NCBI GenBank assembly: GCA_017507765.1
Contig: JAFWAG010000041.1
Span: forward strand, 1-43,653
Source of the DNA: Alphaproteobacteria bacterium
GTDB taxonomy: Bacteria > Pseudomonadota > Alphaproteobacteria > CACZRW01
Direction of reading: 5' to 3'
Length of the DNA: 43,653 nt
Shown one piece after another: positions 17,620-26,202 of the stretch (position 1 is its first letter; each line of letters opens with the position of its first letter). The position numbers and the translations under genes were made by a program. The notes beneath the pieces were generated by a model. It was not told the DNA's origin and did no database searches. It was given only the letters and a program-made list of their open reading frames with translations.

Positions 17620-17884
17620 GCGGGGTGCGGCAATGCCAACTTCTGGGCGATTTATTTTACATTATGCTTATTTGGTACTTCACATAAAAACCGCTTTGGT
17701 TTTATCCAAAAGCGGCCAGAAGTTAGAAACCACACAAGAATGGTGCAACATATTTGCCATAGGCTTATTTTGTTACCTTCTGGCCAAAGCACAGAAGAAC
17801 AGTCTTGTGAGAGTTTCTACACCCCCGGCTAACCTTTACTTGATTAACCAAAGAGCATTATAAATAGAAGGAAGGCAAAAGCAA
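17620..17884 (-). repeat. Structured repeat, copy A
   Basis: About 230 bp are nearly identical to copy B (17904-18175) and related to copy C. In plus-strand coordinates the outer stem is GGGGTG 17622-17627 with CACCCC 17820-17825. A 9-bp stem joins 17638-17646 and 17716-17724. A hairpin joins 17691-17699 and 17706-17715. The segment 17714-17722 can instead pair perfectly with 17777-17785. The variable stem pairs 17725-17730 with 17813-17818 and 17733-17739 with 17803-17809. The minus strand has TTGCTT (17879-17884), 16 bases, TATAAT (17857-17862), so it is probably transcribed leftward from about 17850. Confidence 0.8.
17857..17884 (-). promoter_or_regulatory. Promoter of repeat copy A
   Basis: On the minus strand, TTGCTT (plus-strand 17879-17884) with a 16-base spacer and TATAAT (17857-17862) reads into the repeat. 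The same pair is conserved in copy B. Confidence 0.55.
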
Positions 17885-17903
17885 TATAAATTAAAATGAT
17901 TAA

Positions 17904-18175
17904 GCGGGGTGCGGCAATGCCAACTTCTGGGCGATTTATTTTACATTATGCTTATTTGGTTCGTTCACATAAAAACCGCTTTGGTTTTATCCAAAAGCGG
18001 CCAGAAGTTCATAACCATACATCTAAATGGTGCAACATATTCACCATAGGCTTATTTTGTTGCCTTCTGGCCGTACAGCACAGAAGTTTTTTAGATGTAA
18101 GGGTTATGACACCCCCGGCTAACCTTTACTTGATTAACCAAGAAACATTATAGAGCGAAAAAAAGGCAAAAGCAA
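17904..18175 (-). repeat. Structured repeat, copy B
   Basis: A direct repeat of copy A, offset by 284 bp. The conserved parts are the outer stem (17906-17911 with 18110-18115), the 9-bp stem (17922-17930 with 18001-18009) and the alternative pair (17999-18007 with 18064-18072). The variable arms are unrelated in sequence to those of copy A but still complementary: 18010-18016 with 18102-18108 (7 bp) and 18018-18027 with 18090-18099 (10 bp). A short frame through it (starting MIKRGAAMPTSG) is not kept in copy A, where an indel shifts it, so protein coding is not supported. Confidence 0.8.
18147..18175 (-). promoter_or_regulatory. Promoter of repeat copy B
   Basis: On the minus strand, TTGCTT (plus-strand 18170-18175), a 17-base spacer and TATAAT (18147-18152) read leftward into copy B. 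They match the position and sequence of the copy A promoter. Confidence 0.55.
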
Positions 18176-18256
18176 AGCTATTTTGACAATGACAGAAAGC
18201 AATAAGAAGGATATTATTCTTTTCATTTGAACGACAATTTCTTTAAAGGACCGGAT

Positions 18257-19387
18257 ATGGAAATAGCAATACCCAAGGAAAGGCGAGAGTTTGAAACTCG
18301 TGTTGCGGCTTCTCCCGCTATGGTTAAAAAGTATGTTGATATGGGCTTTTCTGTTCAGGTGGAAAAGGACGCAGGCCTTGCCAGTGGCTTTACCGATGAT
18401 GATTACAAAGCTGCTGGAGCCAAAATTGCCAAAGATTATGTATCGGCTTGTAAGGTTGCCGATGTGGTAATGAAGGTGCAGCGTCCCATGACGGCGAAGG
18501 AAGGAAAGGACGAGATTTCCCCCATTCCTCAAGGTACGATTTTAATGGCTAATTTGCAGGCTTTGACCCACAAAGATTTGCTGGAGGATTTAGCCAAGGC
18601 CAACATAACCGGCTTTGCTTTGGAAATGATACCCAGAATATCCCGAGCGCAAAGCATGGATATATTATCTTCACAAAGCAATCTTTCCGGTTACAAAGCG
18701 GTGATTGACGCCGTTTCGGTTTATGGCAGAGCAATGCCTATGATGATGACGGCGGCAGGAACCATAGCTCCGGCAAAGGTTTTGGTTTTAGGCGCCGGTG
18801 TTGCCGGTTTGCAAGCCATTGCTACCGCCAAGCGTCTTGGCGCAATCGTTTATGCTTTTGATGTGCGGGCGGCGGTAAAGGAACAGGTTGAATCTTTGGG
18901 CGCTCGCTTTGTTGATGTTGATACCGGCTCTGCCGAAACCGAAGGCGGCTATGCCAAAGAACTTACCGAAGATGCGAAAAAACGGCAGGCAGAAGCAATC
19001 CATAAACAATTAAAGCAAACGGATATTGTCATCTGTACGGCTTTAATCCCCGGTAAAAAAGCTCCGGTTTTGGTAACGGACGCCATGTTAAAAGATATGC
19101 GCCTTGGCTCAGTCGTTGCGGATATGGCGGTGGAAGCCGGCGGTAATTGCGAAGGTTCCGTATATGGCAAAACTACGGTAAAGCACGGAGTTACGATTTT
19201 GGGTAATCCGAATATTCCGGCAAGCTTAGCTTCTGATGCCAGTGCGCTTTTAGCCAGAAATTATTATAATTTCTTTGGGCTTTTGGCGGATAAGGAAACT
19301 AAGTCCGTAAAGTTAAACCTTGATGATGAAATTATCAAAGCAACCTGCGTAACTTTGGCAGGTAAAATTATGAACCCCAACCTGTAA
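18257..19387 (+). CDS. pntAA: NAD(P) transhydrogenase subunit alpha part 1 (NAD(H)-binding dI)
   Basis: The start at 18257 fits the family opening MEIAIPKERREFETRVAASP and has AAAGGA 6 bases upstream; the frame also extends to a TTG at 18227, which is less likely. The 376-residue dI component binds NAD(H) and is related to alanine dehydrogenase. It carries VLVLGAGVAGLQAIATAKRLGA (Rossmann fold, about residues 175-196) and the mobile-loop region. With PntAB and PntB it transfers hydride between NADH and NADP+, driven by proton flow across the inner membrane. The split into three genes matches Rhodospirillum-type organisation. Confidence 0.93.
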   Translation: MEIAIPKERREFETRVAASPAMVKKYVDMGFSVQVEKDAGLASGFTDDDYKAAGAKIAKDYVSACKVADVVMKVQRPMTAKEGKDEISPIPQGTILMANLQALTHKDLLEDLAKANITGFALEMIPRISRAQSMDILSSQSNLSGYKAVIDAVSVYGRAMPMMMTAAGTIAPAKVLVLGAGVAGLQAIATAKRLGAIVYAFDVRAAVKEQVESLGARFVDVDTGSAETEGGYAKELTEDAKKRQAEAIHKQLKQTDIVICTALIPGKKAPVLVTDAMLKDMRLGSVVADMAVEAGGNCEGSVYGKTTVKHGVTILGNPNIPASLASDASALLARNYYNFFGLLADKETKSVKLNLDDEIIKATCVTLAGKIMNPNL

Positions 19388-19403
19388 AGACATAGAGGAT
19401 AAA

Positions 19404-19700
19404 ATGGCGGAAAGTGTATTTATTTTATTGCTGACGATTTTTGTTTTGGCGTGTTTTGTCGGTTATTATGTGGTTTGGCGGGTTACACCGGCTTTGCATT
19501 CTCCGTTAATGGCGGTTACGAATGCGGTATCATCGGTAATTATTGTCGGGGCTTTGCTTGCGGTTGGTTCTTCGGAAAACATATCGGCGCAAGTGTTGGG
19601 CTTTTTTGCGGTTTTACTGGCGTCCATAAATATTTTCGGTGGTTTTGTGATAACCCGCCGTATGCTTGCCATGTTCAAAAAGAAAAATAATTCTAAATAG
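19404..19700 (+). CDS. pntAB: NAD(P) transhydrogenase subunit alpha part 2 (membrane dII)
   Basis: The 98-residue membrane subunit has about three to four helices. It includes the conserved [24 protein letters not shown] stretch of dII and the ending [12 protein letters not shown]-like basic tail. It lies between pntAA (16 bases) and pntB (11 bases), with GAGGATAA before the ATG. It supplies the first helices of the proton channel. Confidence 0.92.
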   Translation: MAESVFILLLTIFVLACFVGYYVVWRVTPALHSPLMAVTNAVSSVIIVGALLAVGSSENISAQVLGFFAVLLASINIFGGFVITRRMLAMFKKKNNSK

Positions 19701-19711
19701 GAGCCGGAAAT

Positions 19712-21115
19712 ATGTCTTTATCTTTAATGCTTATATCCTATTTGGTTTCTGCAGTTTGCTTTATTCTGGCTTTAAGGGGGCTTTCTTCTCCGGAAACGGC
19801 ACAGAAAGGTAACAAGTTCGCCATTGCCGGAATGACCTTGGCGATTTTAACCACTTTATGCGCCCAAGGAATGCAATTCACCGGTTATATATGGATAGCG
19901 TTGGCGGTAGTTATCGGCGGCTTTATCGGTACGAACATAGCCAAGAAAATCCCGATGACGGCTTTGCCGCAACTGGTTGCCGCTTTCCACAGTTTAGTCG
20001 GTATGGCAGCGGTTTTAGTCGCTCTTACCTCGCTTTTATCGCCGGAAACTTACGGCATAGGAGTTGTCGGAGCAATAAATCTTTCCAGTTTGTTTGAAAT
20101 GTCGCTTGGTGCGGCAATCGGCGCAATTACCTTTTCCGGTTCAGTCGTCGCCTTTGCCAAATTACAAGGTCTTATTTCCGGTAAGCCGTTAATCTTTCCG
20201 CTTCAACATAAGCTTAATGCTACTATCGGTGCGCTTATTGTGATGTTGATAGCATTATTTATGGCGACCGAGTTTCATACGGCCTTTTTCCTTATGCTGA
20301 TTCTTGCTTTTGCCATTGGCTTTTTGCTTATTCTGCCGATTGGCGGAGCAGATATGCCGGTGGTTATTTCCATGCTTAACTCTTATTCCGGTTGGGCTGC
20401 GGCAGGTATAGGCTTTACCCTTGGCAACACGCTTTTGATTATTACCGGAGCTTTGGTCGGAGCTTCCGGCGCAATTCTTTCTTACATTATGTGCAAAGCC
20501 ATGAACCGCTCTATTATCAGCGTTGTTTTAGGCGGCTTTGGCGGAGACGGTGCTTCATCAGCCCAAAGCGGCAGTTCAAGCGATAAAGCCGTAAAGGCAG
20601 GAAGCCCCGAAGATGCTGCCTTCATTATGGAGAATGCTTCCAAAGTTATCATTGTCCCCGGTTATGGTATGGCGGTTGCGCAGGCTCAGCATTCTTTACG
20701 GGAACTTGCCGATATTTTGAAAAGCAAAGGAGTGGAAGTTAAATACGCCATTCATCCGGTTGCCGGCCGTATGCCCGGTCATATGAACGTTTTGCTTGCC
20801 GAAGCTAACGTTCCGTATGATGAAGTTTTTGAATTGGAAGAAATCAATCATGAGTTTGCGACCGCAGACGTTGCTTATGTTATCGGTGCAAATGACGTAA
20901 CCAATCCTTTGGCAAAAACGGATTCTTCCAGTCCGATTTACGGTATGCCTATTTTAGACGTTAACAAAGCAAAAACCGTATTTTTTGTTAAGCGTTCCAT
21001 GGCTTCCGGTTATGCCGGCGTAGAAAATCCGTTATTCTTTGCGGATAACACCATCATGCTTTTCGGAGATGCGAAGAAAGTAACCGAAGAAATAGTCCAA
21101 GACATTACGGAATAA
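19712..21115 (+). CDS. pntB: NAD(P) transhydrogenase subunit beta
   Basis: The 467-residue subunit has an N-terminal membrane domain of about nine helices (dII, to around residue 265) and a C-terminal NADP(H)-binding dIII. Conserved dIII motifs are [48 protein letters not shown], and [30 protein letters not shown] precedes the ATG. It completes the pnt operon; lepB starts 31 bases later and may be read through. Confidence 0.96.
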   Translation: MSLSLMLISYLVSAVCFILALRGLSSPETAQKGNKFAIAGMTLAILTTLCAQGMQFTGYIWIALAVVIGGFIGTNIAKKIPMTALPQLVAAFHSLVGMAAVLVALTSLLSPETYGIGVVGAINLSSLFEMSLGAAIGAITFSGSVVAFAKLQGLISGKPLIFPLQHKLNATIGALIVMLIALFMATEFHTAFFLMLILAFAIGFLLILPIGGADMPVVISMLNSYSGWAAAGIGFTLGNTLLIITGALVGASGAILSYIMCKAMNRSIISVVLGGFGGDGASSAQSGSSSDKAVKAGSPEDAAFIMENASKVIIVPGYGMAVAQAQHSLRELADILKSKGVEVKYAIHPVAGRMPGHMNVLLAEANVPYDEVFELEEINHEFATADVAYVIGANDVTNPLAKTDSSSPIYGMPILDVNKAKTVFFVKRSMASGYAGVENPLFFADNTIMLFGDAKKVTEEIVQDITE

Positions 21116-21146
21116 ACTAAATACTTATTAACAGGTCGAAAGAGAA

Positions 21147-21893
21147 ATGAAAGAAAATACAGCCCAATCCGGCAAAGGATTTAAAGAAAACGCCAAAACG
21201 GTTATTTATGCAATTTTAATCGCTTTGTTTATTCGCAGTTTTTTCTTTGAACCGTTCAGTATACCTTCGGGTTCTATGATACCGACACTGTTAGTCGGCG
21301 ATTATTTATTTGTTTCCAAATACACTTACGGTTACAGCCGTTATTCTTTACCCATGGGAGTTCCTTTGTTTGAAGGACGTGTTTGGTATGATGCTCCGGA
21401 AAGAGGGGACGTTTTGGTTTTCAAGCTTCCTACGGACAATGAAACGGACTACATCAAAAGGGTTATCGGTCTTCCCGGCGATACGGTGCAAGTAAGAAAC
21501 GGTCGTTTGTATATCAACGGTAACATTGTTCCCCGTGCCAAGAAAGGTGAGTTTGTTTTACGCCTTCCGGACGGCAGCGCCCAACGTTTTACCGAATATA
21601 CCGAAACGCTACCCGGTGGTTATAAACACCCCATTCTTGAAATATCGGATAAAGAACGTTATGACGACACAGAGATTTTTGTCGTTCCCGAAGATTATTT
21701 CTTCATGATGGGAGATAATCGAGACAATTCCGTAGACAGCCGTTCAATCAGCGTAGGCATGGTTCCAAAGGAAAATCTGGTCGGTAAGGCTCGCAAGATA
21801 TTTTACTCTAACGACGGGTCATCTTCTTGGTGGGAGATATGGAAGTGGCCGGCTTCAGTTCGTTGGGGACGTTTGTTTGGCTCTATATCATAA
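21147..21893 (+). CDS. lepB: Signal peptidase I
   Basis: The 248-residue inner-membrane peptidase removes signal peptides from exported proteins. One N-terminal membrane helix (about 17-33) is followed by FSIPSGSMIPTLLVGD with nucleophile Ser43, and DYIKRVIGLPGD with general base Lys104. The boxes MMGDNRDNSVDSR and VGKA complete the catalytic fold. The lepB-rnc-era-recO order is typical of alphaproteobacteria. Spacing to rnc is 15 bases. Confidence 0.96.
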   Translation: MKENTAQSGKGFKENAKTVIYAILIALFIRSFFFEPFSIPSGSMIPTLLVGDYLFVSKYTYGYSRYSLPMGVPLFEGRVWYDAPERGDVLVFKLPTDNETDYIKRVIGLPGDTVQVRNGRLYINGNIVPRAKKGEFVLRLPDGSAQRFTEYTETLPGGYKHPILEISDKERYDDTEIFVVPEDYFFMMGDNRDNSVDSRSISVGMVPKENLVGKARKIFYSNDGSSSWWEIWKWPASVRWGRLFGSIS

Positions 21894-21908
21894 AGGTGCA
21901 AATACATT

Positions 21909-22586
21909 ATGAAACCGGAATTACAGCTTTTGTGTCAGGAATTAGGCCACGATTTTACGGATATATCCTTGCTTAATGACGCATTGACTCTTGCCTCTGG
22001 CTCGCACCGTGCCGCCTATGAGCGTTTAGAGTTTTTGGGTGATAGGGTTTTGGGACTCGCCGTAGCGGATATGCTTTATCGCACATATAAAAAGGAAGAA
22101 GAGGGTTCTTTGGCTCGCCGTCATACGTCGTTAGTCCGCACGGAAACGGTTGCAAAGGTAGCAGAGATTACGGGCATAGCTAAGTGCATAGACGTGCCAA
22201 AAAGCGAAAAAGCCAATATGGCAAGAAGCCCGCAGTCCTTCTTGTGCGATGTTTGCGAAGCAGTCTTGGGTGCTTTATACCTTGACGCTGGTTATGAAAA
22301 AGCCTTCCGTTTTATCAAAAAGCATTGGGAACCGCTTATGGCAGAGGAAGTAACTCCGCCCATAGACGCCAAAACCGTTCTTCAGGAATGGGTACAAAAG
22401 CAAAAGCTTGCTTTGCCGGTTTATGAAGTTTTACAGGTAACCGGACCGGATCATCAGCCTACCTTTGTTATTGAAGTTGCCGTTGACGGCTATGCGAAGA
22501 TAACCGGCAAAGGCTCCTCAAAACGCCACGCCGAACAAGATGCGGCAAAGAAGTTTTTAAATGCTGCCGGAGTAAACAAGAAATGA
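21909..22586 (+). CDS. rnc: Ribonuclease III
   Basis: The 225-residue double-strand-specific RNase processes rRNA precursors and structured RNAs. The catalytic signature is YERLEFLGDRVLGLAVAD (residues 37-54), and the second acidic cluster is CDVCEAVLGALYLDAGYEK. A C-terminal dsRNA-binding domain runs from about DAKTVLQEWVQ (155) to the SSKRHAEQDAAKKFL helix. Its end overlaps era by 4 bases (ATGA). Confidence 0.96.
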   Translation: MKPELQLLCQELGHDFTDISLLNDALTLASGSHRAAYERLEFLGDRVLGLAVADMLYRTYKKEEEGSLARRHTSLVRTETVAKVAEITGIAKCIDVPKSEKANMARSPQSFLCDVCEAVLGALYLDAGYEKAFRFIKKHWEPLMAEEVTPPIDAKTVLQEWVQKQKLALPVYEVLQVTGPDHQPTFVIEVAVDGYAKITGKGSSKRHAEQDAAKKFLNAAGVNKK

Positions 22587-23500
22587 CCCCAAACGATAAT
22601 TCATCTGCCGAAAGATGCGGCTTTGTAGCAGTCTTAGGTATTCCTAATTCCGGCAAATCAACCTTGGTAAATGCTATGGTCGGCACGAAAGTCAGCATTG
22701 TTTCTCCGAAGGTTCAAACCACTCGAATGCGTATCCGTGGCATTGCCATTTCCGACGATACCCAGATTATTCTTGCGGACACTCCGGGTATTTTTAAGCC
22801 GAAGCGGCGTTTGGACAGAGCTATGGTTGCTGCTGCTTGGGGCGAAACCGAAGAAGCCGATGCCGTCATGTTGGTCGTTGATGCAGCCAGAGGCTTTAGC
22901 GATGAAACCAAAGCGATAATTGCCGGCCTTGAAGCCAAAAAGCAAAAAACGATTTTAGTACTAAACAAAATTGATTTGGTCAGCAATCGGAACAATTTAT
23001 TGCAGCTTGCGGCCGAAGCAAAAGATAACCCTATCTTCAGCGATATATTCATGATTTCCGCAGCGACGGGAGAATGCGTGGAAGATTTAAAGAAGTTCTT
23101 GGCATCTAAAATGCCTTACGGCCCTTGGATGTTCCCCAAAGATGACGTTTCTGATTTACCGCTTCGTATGTTGGCGGCAGAGATTACAAGGGAAAAAGTC
23201 TTCCTGTTTTTGCATGAGGAGCTTCCTTACAACATAACGGTAGAGACGACTTCATGGCAGGAAAAGCCGGACGGTAGCACCCGTATAGAGCAAACAATTT
23301 TTGTGGAACGGGAAAGCCAAAGGAAAATAGTTCTGGGGTCCAAAGGTTCAAAGATAAAGACTATCGGCATGGCGGCAAGAAAAGAAATCGAAGCCGCAAT
23401 TGACGGTTCTGTTCATCTGTTTTTGCACGTTAAGGTCGCCGAAAATTGGGAAGATGATCCTCGCCGTTACCGCAATCTCGGACTTGATTTTAACGCCTGA
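22583..23500 (+). CDS. era: GTPase Era
   Basis: The 305-residue GTPase binds 16S rRNA and helps 30S maturation. G1 is GIPNSGKST (19-27), followed by VSPKVQTTRMRIRGI (G2), DTPGIF (G3), LNKIDL (G4) and SAATG (G5). A C-terminal KH domain carries IVLGSKGSKIKTIGMAARKEIE. It is translationally coupled to rnc through ATGA. Confidence 0.97.
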   Translation: MTPNDNSSAERCGFVAVLGIPNSGKSTLVNAMVGTKVSIVSPKVQTTRMRIRGIAISDDTQIILADTPGIFKPKRRLDRAMVAAAWGETEEADAVMLVVDAARGFSDETKAIIAGLEAKKQKTILVLNKIDLVSNRNNLLQLAAEAKDNPIFSDIFMISAATGECVEDLKKFLASKMPYGPWMFPKDDVSDLPLRMLAAEITREKVFLFLHEELPYNITVETTSWQEKPDGSTRIEQTIFVERESQRKIVLGSKGSKIKTIGMAARKEIEAAIDGSVHLFLHVKVAENWEDDPRRYRNLGLDFNA

Positions 23501-23505
23501 GCAAT

Positions 23506-24222
23506 ATGAAAGAATGGCAAGATATAGGAATAGTTCTCTCCGCCCGTAAATACGGAGAACAAAAGCTTATTTTGGAAGTTTTTACCCCCGAACATGGCCG
23601 CCATAAAGGACTTTTGAACCAAGGAAAGTCTTCTCGTTCTTCTTCGGTATGGCAGACGGGTAATCTGGTGGAAGTAAGTTGGCGAGCCCGTTTGGAAGAG
23701 CATTTAGGCAATTACACTTGTGAAATTATCAAGCCTTATTGCGTTGCGGTTTTTGATAATCCGCTGCTTTTGGCAAGCATATCTTCTTTGTGCGCAGAAC
23801 TGTCCGCTTTCTTGCCGGAACGGGATTTATTTCCGAACTTATTTTTACATACCAAAAGCTTGCTTGATAATTTGGAAAGTCCGACATGGTTGTCAGAATA
23901 TTGCCATTGGGAATTAGAGCTTTTGGCGGAACTTGGCTTTTCCTTGGATTTTACGAAATGTGCTTTGACCGGAGAAACGGAAAACCTTGCCTTTGTATCG
24001 CCCAAAACCGGACGAGCCGTAACCGCCGCCGCAGCCGCCCCATGGAAAGAAAAGCTTTTGCCGTTGCCTTACTTCCTTGCCACAGGGGAAGAAACAGCTT
24101 CTGTTGACGATATTTTATCAGCCTTAAAATTAACGGGATATTTCCTTTCCCGCCAAACATCTTGCGGAGAACTTCCTGCCGCCAGATTCCGTTTGCAGGA
24201 AAAGTTAAGCAGTCTCTTTTAA
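23506..24222 (+). CDS. recO: DNA repair protein RecO
   Basis: The 238-residue protein has the RecO N-terminal OB fold (DIGIVLSARKYGEQKLILEVFTPEHGRHKGL) and a helical C-terminal part with LELLAELGFSLDFTKCALTGETENLAFVSPKTGRAV. RecO anneals ssDNA and loads RecA in the RecFOR pathway. It is last in the lepB-rnc-era-recO operon and converges with the next gene, overlapping its end by 18 bases. Confidence 0.93.
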   Translation: MKEWQDIGIVLSARKYGEQKLILEVFTPEHGRHKGLLNQGKSSRSSSVWQTGNLVEVSWRARLEEHLGNYTCEIIKPYCVAVFDNPLLLASISSLCAELSAFLPERDLFPNLFLHTKSLLDNLESPTWLSEYCHWELELLAELGFSLDFTKCALTGETENLAFVSPKTGRAVTAAAAAPWKEKLLPLPYFLATGEETASVDDILSALKLTGYFLSRQTSCGELPAARFRLQEKLSSLF

Positions 24223-24705
24223 ATCGTTTAAGCGTTTTTGGACGATTTCTTTTAAGCCGTCCAATATTTGATTACTTTCCGGCGTATCGGTTTCTTCGTT
24301 TATTTTATCTGCCGCAATGACGGAAAGAACGTCAATATGAACCCGAATAATTTCTATATCTTCATCGGTTACTTGGGTTAAGGAATCAAGTAAGTTACAG
24401 ATATTGTCCGCTACATAGCTGAGCAGCGGGTGGCCGTAAGTTCCGCCTTGTCCTTTTATTTCCAAGGATTTTTTAAATATATCTTTCAATAAAGGTTTTC
24501 TTTCCGTTTCCGGAGATTTTGCAATTTCATTTACGGCATCTTTTAAAGCTTTTAAGTCTTCCGCCAACCAAGAAGGATATTGAGCTTCCTGTTCTTCGAT
24601 TAAATGTTCGGCTTTTTTCAAAGCTTCCGCATTTACTGCATCATCAACAAAGGTAACCTTTGAAGCCAAATCAGAGGAAGGGGCAAACATTTTAACTTGG
24701 GTCAT
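24205..24705 (-). CDS. Conserved all-helical protein paired with a response regulator
   Basis: No named family is assigned. The 166 residues look wholly helical and acidic, with GTYGHPLLSYVADNICNLLDSL (about 94-115) and IIRVHIDVLSVIAADKI as the most patterned stretches. Similar proteins sit beside CheY-like regulators in alphaproteobacteria (recalled, not searched). Its ATG overlaps the stop of the response-regulator gene by 4 bases, so the two are translated together and may interact. A conserved His that would make it a phosphotransfer protein is not proven. Confidence 0.7.
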   Translation of the reverse strand: MTQVKMFAPSSDLASKVTFVDDAVNAEALKKAEHLIEEQEAQYPSWLAEDLKALKDAVNEIAKSPETERKPLLKDIFKKSLEIKGQGGTYGHPLLSYVADNICNLLDSLTQVTDEDIEIIRVHIDVLSVIAADKINEETDTPESNQILDGLKEIVQKRLNDLKETA

Positions 24706-25283
24706 TTACTTTCTCCTTCTCCCTCTTCGGTTTGCAGTAAAGCCATTATATCACTTTCACTTAAGTCTTTTTTTCTTCTTGGGGCATCTTCAACGTCCGG
24801 AGTATTTTTCCGCCTGTCTTCACCGTTAAAAGGTATTTGCCTGCGTCTGCGGTCAGGGCCGAAATAGGTTGGTGAGCGGACATAAGACCGAGGGTGTTCA
24901 ATAACGCTTTTCAAGTGTTCATAAAGGATTTTTGCAGAAATAGGTTTCGCCACGAATTCATCGACACCGGCATCTCTTGCCTCGATAACTCTTTTATGTT
25001 GAGAATATCCCGTCAGCATGATAATCGGCATAAAAGGATTTGGCGAAGATTCTGTATTCCTTACGGCTTTAACCAGTTCTATTCCGTTTACCGGTTCCAT
25101 ATTCCAATCACATATCAGAATATCTGCAGAGGAAGAATTGATAATTTGCATGGCTTCTTGCCCGTTTGAAGCCTCTTTAATTGATTTACAGCCGAAAGCC
25201 TGCAAGATTCCTTTAATCAGATACCGCATATGAGGATTATCTTCTGCTATAACTGCCGTTATTTTATCAAAGTTATAAGCCAT
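24702..25283 (-). CDS. CheY-like response regulator with basic C-terminal tail
   Basis: The receiver domain spans residues 8-127 with the acidic pocket AEDNPHMR, phospho-acceptor Asp59 in LICDWNMEP, Thr91 in MLTGYS and Lys113 in FVAKPIS. No DNA-binding or enzymatic output domain follows; the tail (128-193) is rich in Arg/Asp and contains YFGPDRRRRQIPFNGEDRR, a motif found after receivers in many alphaproteobacterial single-domain regulators. AGGAG lies before the ATG. It is first of a two-gene unit with the helical protein. No histidine kinase is encoded nearby. Confidence 0.88.
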   Translation of the reverse strand: MAYNFDKITAVIAEDNPHMRYLIKGILQAFGCKSIKEASNGQEAMQIINSSSADILICDWNMEPVNGIELVKAVRNTESSPNPFMPIIMLTGYSQHKRVIEARDAGVDEFVAKPISAKILYEHLKSVIEHPRSYVRSPTYFGPDRRRRQIPFNGEDRRKNTPDVEDAPRRKKDLSESDIMALLQTEEGEGESK

Positions 25284-25366
25284 AAAAATAACTCCTAGCG
25301 CTTTTTACCGCCCAAAGGATAAAGGGATTAGTGTAAAAATCAAGAGTATAATGAAGGATAAAAAAA

Positions 25367-25451
25367 TGGTGCGGTCGAGAAGAATCGAACTTCCACGGGT
25401 CTCCCCACAGCGACCTCAACGCTGCGCGTCTACCAGTTCCGCCACGACCGC
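25367..25451 (-). tRNA. tRNA-Leu (anticodon GAG)
   Basis: The minus strand folds as a class II tRNA. The acceptor GCGGTCG pairs with CGACCGC, the anticodon arm CAGCG-TTGAGGT-CGCTG gives anticodon GAG, there is a long variable arm (TGGGGAGACCCGT), and the T arm has GTTCGATTC. The terminal CCA is encoded at 25367-25369. It reads CUC and CUU codons. Confidence 0.95.
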
Positions 25452-25493
25452 ACATAGTTGCTAAAACAAAAAGTGCTTGCTTAAAGCATGATG

Positions 25494-25522
25494 TTGACAT
25501 AGCAAATCAGAAAGAATAATTC
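25494..25522 (+). promoter_or_regulatory. Possible lipB promoter
   Basis: TTGACA at 25494-25499 has a 17-base spacer to TAATTC (25517-25522), or 15 bases to AATAAT. The -35 is consensus and the -10 is weak. It lies just before lipB. Confidence 0.4.
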
Positions 25523-25539
25523 AACAAGAGATTTTAAAA

Positions 25540-26139
25540 ATGTTTACTTTAAAAACTTTTTCTACTCCGCAAGACTATCTCTCCACCCTTTCTTTAATGG
25601 AAGAGAAAGCAGAAAATATTCGCAAAAACAATGCATTGGAAGAAATATGGTTCTTGGAGCACCCATCTTTATACACCAAAGGAACCAGTGGACGGGAAAG
25701 TGAACTTTTAGCGGCAAACTTGCTTCCGGTATACGAAATCGGCAGAGGCGGACGCTATACCTACCATGGGCCGGGGCAGAGAATCGGGTATTTAATGTTG
25801 GATTTACGGGCAAGGAGACTCGGCGTAAAAGAGTTTATCCGTATGGTTGAAGATTGGCTTATCACTGCGTTAAAAGAAATAGGGATAAACGCTTCGGTAA
25901 AGGAAGATAAAATCGGAGTGTGGGTAGGCGATGCCAAAATCGCCGCCATGGGCTTTCGGATTATTCATGGAGTAAGCAGCCATGGCTTTGCTTTAAACGT
26001 CAATCCGGATTTAAGTTATTTTAAAGGCATTATTCCCTGCGGCATCAAAGATTTCGGCGTTACCGGTATAAAAGCTTTGGGTAAAGATATATCTTTGGCA
26101 GAGGTAGATAAAATCTTGGAAAGAACCTGCCCTTTTTAA
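25540..26139 (+). CDS. lipB: Octanoyltransferase
   Basis: The 199-residue enzyme moves octanoyl groups from acyl carrier protein to lipoyl domains, the first step of lipoate synthesis. Conserved parts are GRGGRYTYHGPGQRIGYLMLDLR (68-90), DAKIAAMGFRI with catalytic Lys133, HGFALNVNPDL, and IIPCGI with catalytic Cys167. Single gene with its own likely promoter; lipA is not in the window. Repeat copy C follows. Confidence 0.95.
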   Translation: MFTLKTFSTPQDYLSTLSLMEEKAENIRKNNALEEIWFLEHPSLYTKGTSGRESELLAANLLPVYEIGRGGRYTYHGPGQRIGYLMLDLRARRLGVKEFIRMVEDWLITALKEIGINASVKEDKIGVWVGDAKIAAMGFRIIHGVSSHGFALNVNPDLSYFKGIIPCGIKDFGVTGIKALGKDISLAEVDKILERTCPF

Positions 26140-26202
26140 GAGCGTGTCCTTTTTATCCCGTTATAGCTGTACTTGACTGGCATACCTCTTAGCCGTAAAA
26201 TC

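Noticed and set aside
17570-18153. Open frames of 85-97 codons in repeats A and B with a shared PTSGRFILHYAYLV stretch
   Set aside because: The frame is shifted by an indel between A and B and no ribosome binding site is evident. Conservation follows the stems, not the codons.
17620-18175. T-box or other amino-acid riboswitch upstream of gltX
   Set aside because: No T-box sequence or specifier loop is visible, T-boxes are not expected in this group, and a related copy (C) lies where no synthetase is downstream.
18183-18217. Promoter for pntAA from TTGACA (18183-18188) to TATTAT (18212-18217)
   Set aside because: The spacer is 23 bases, too long for a standard sigma-70 promoter.
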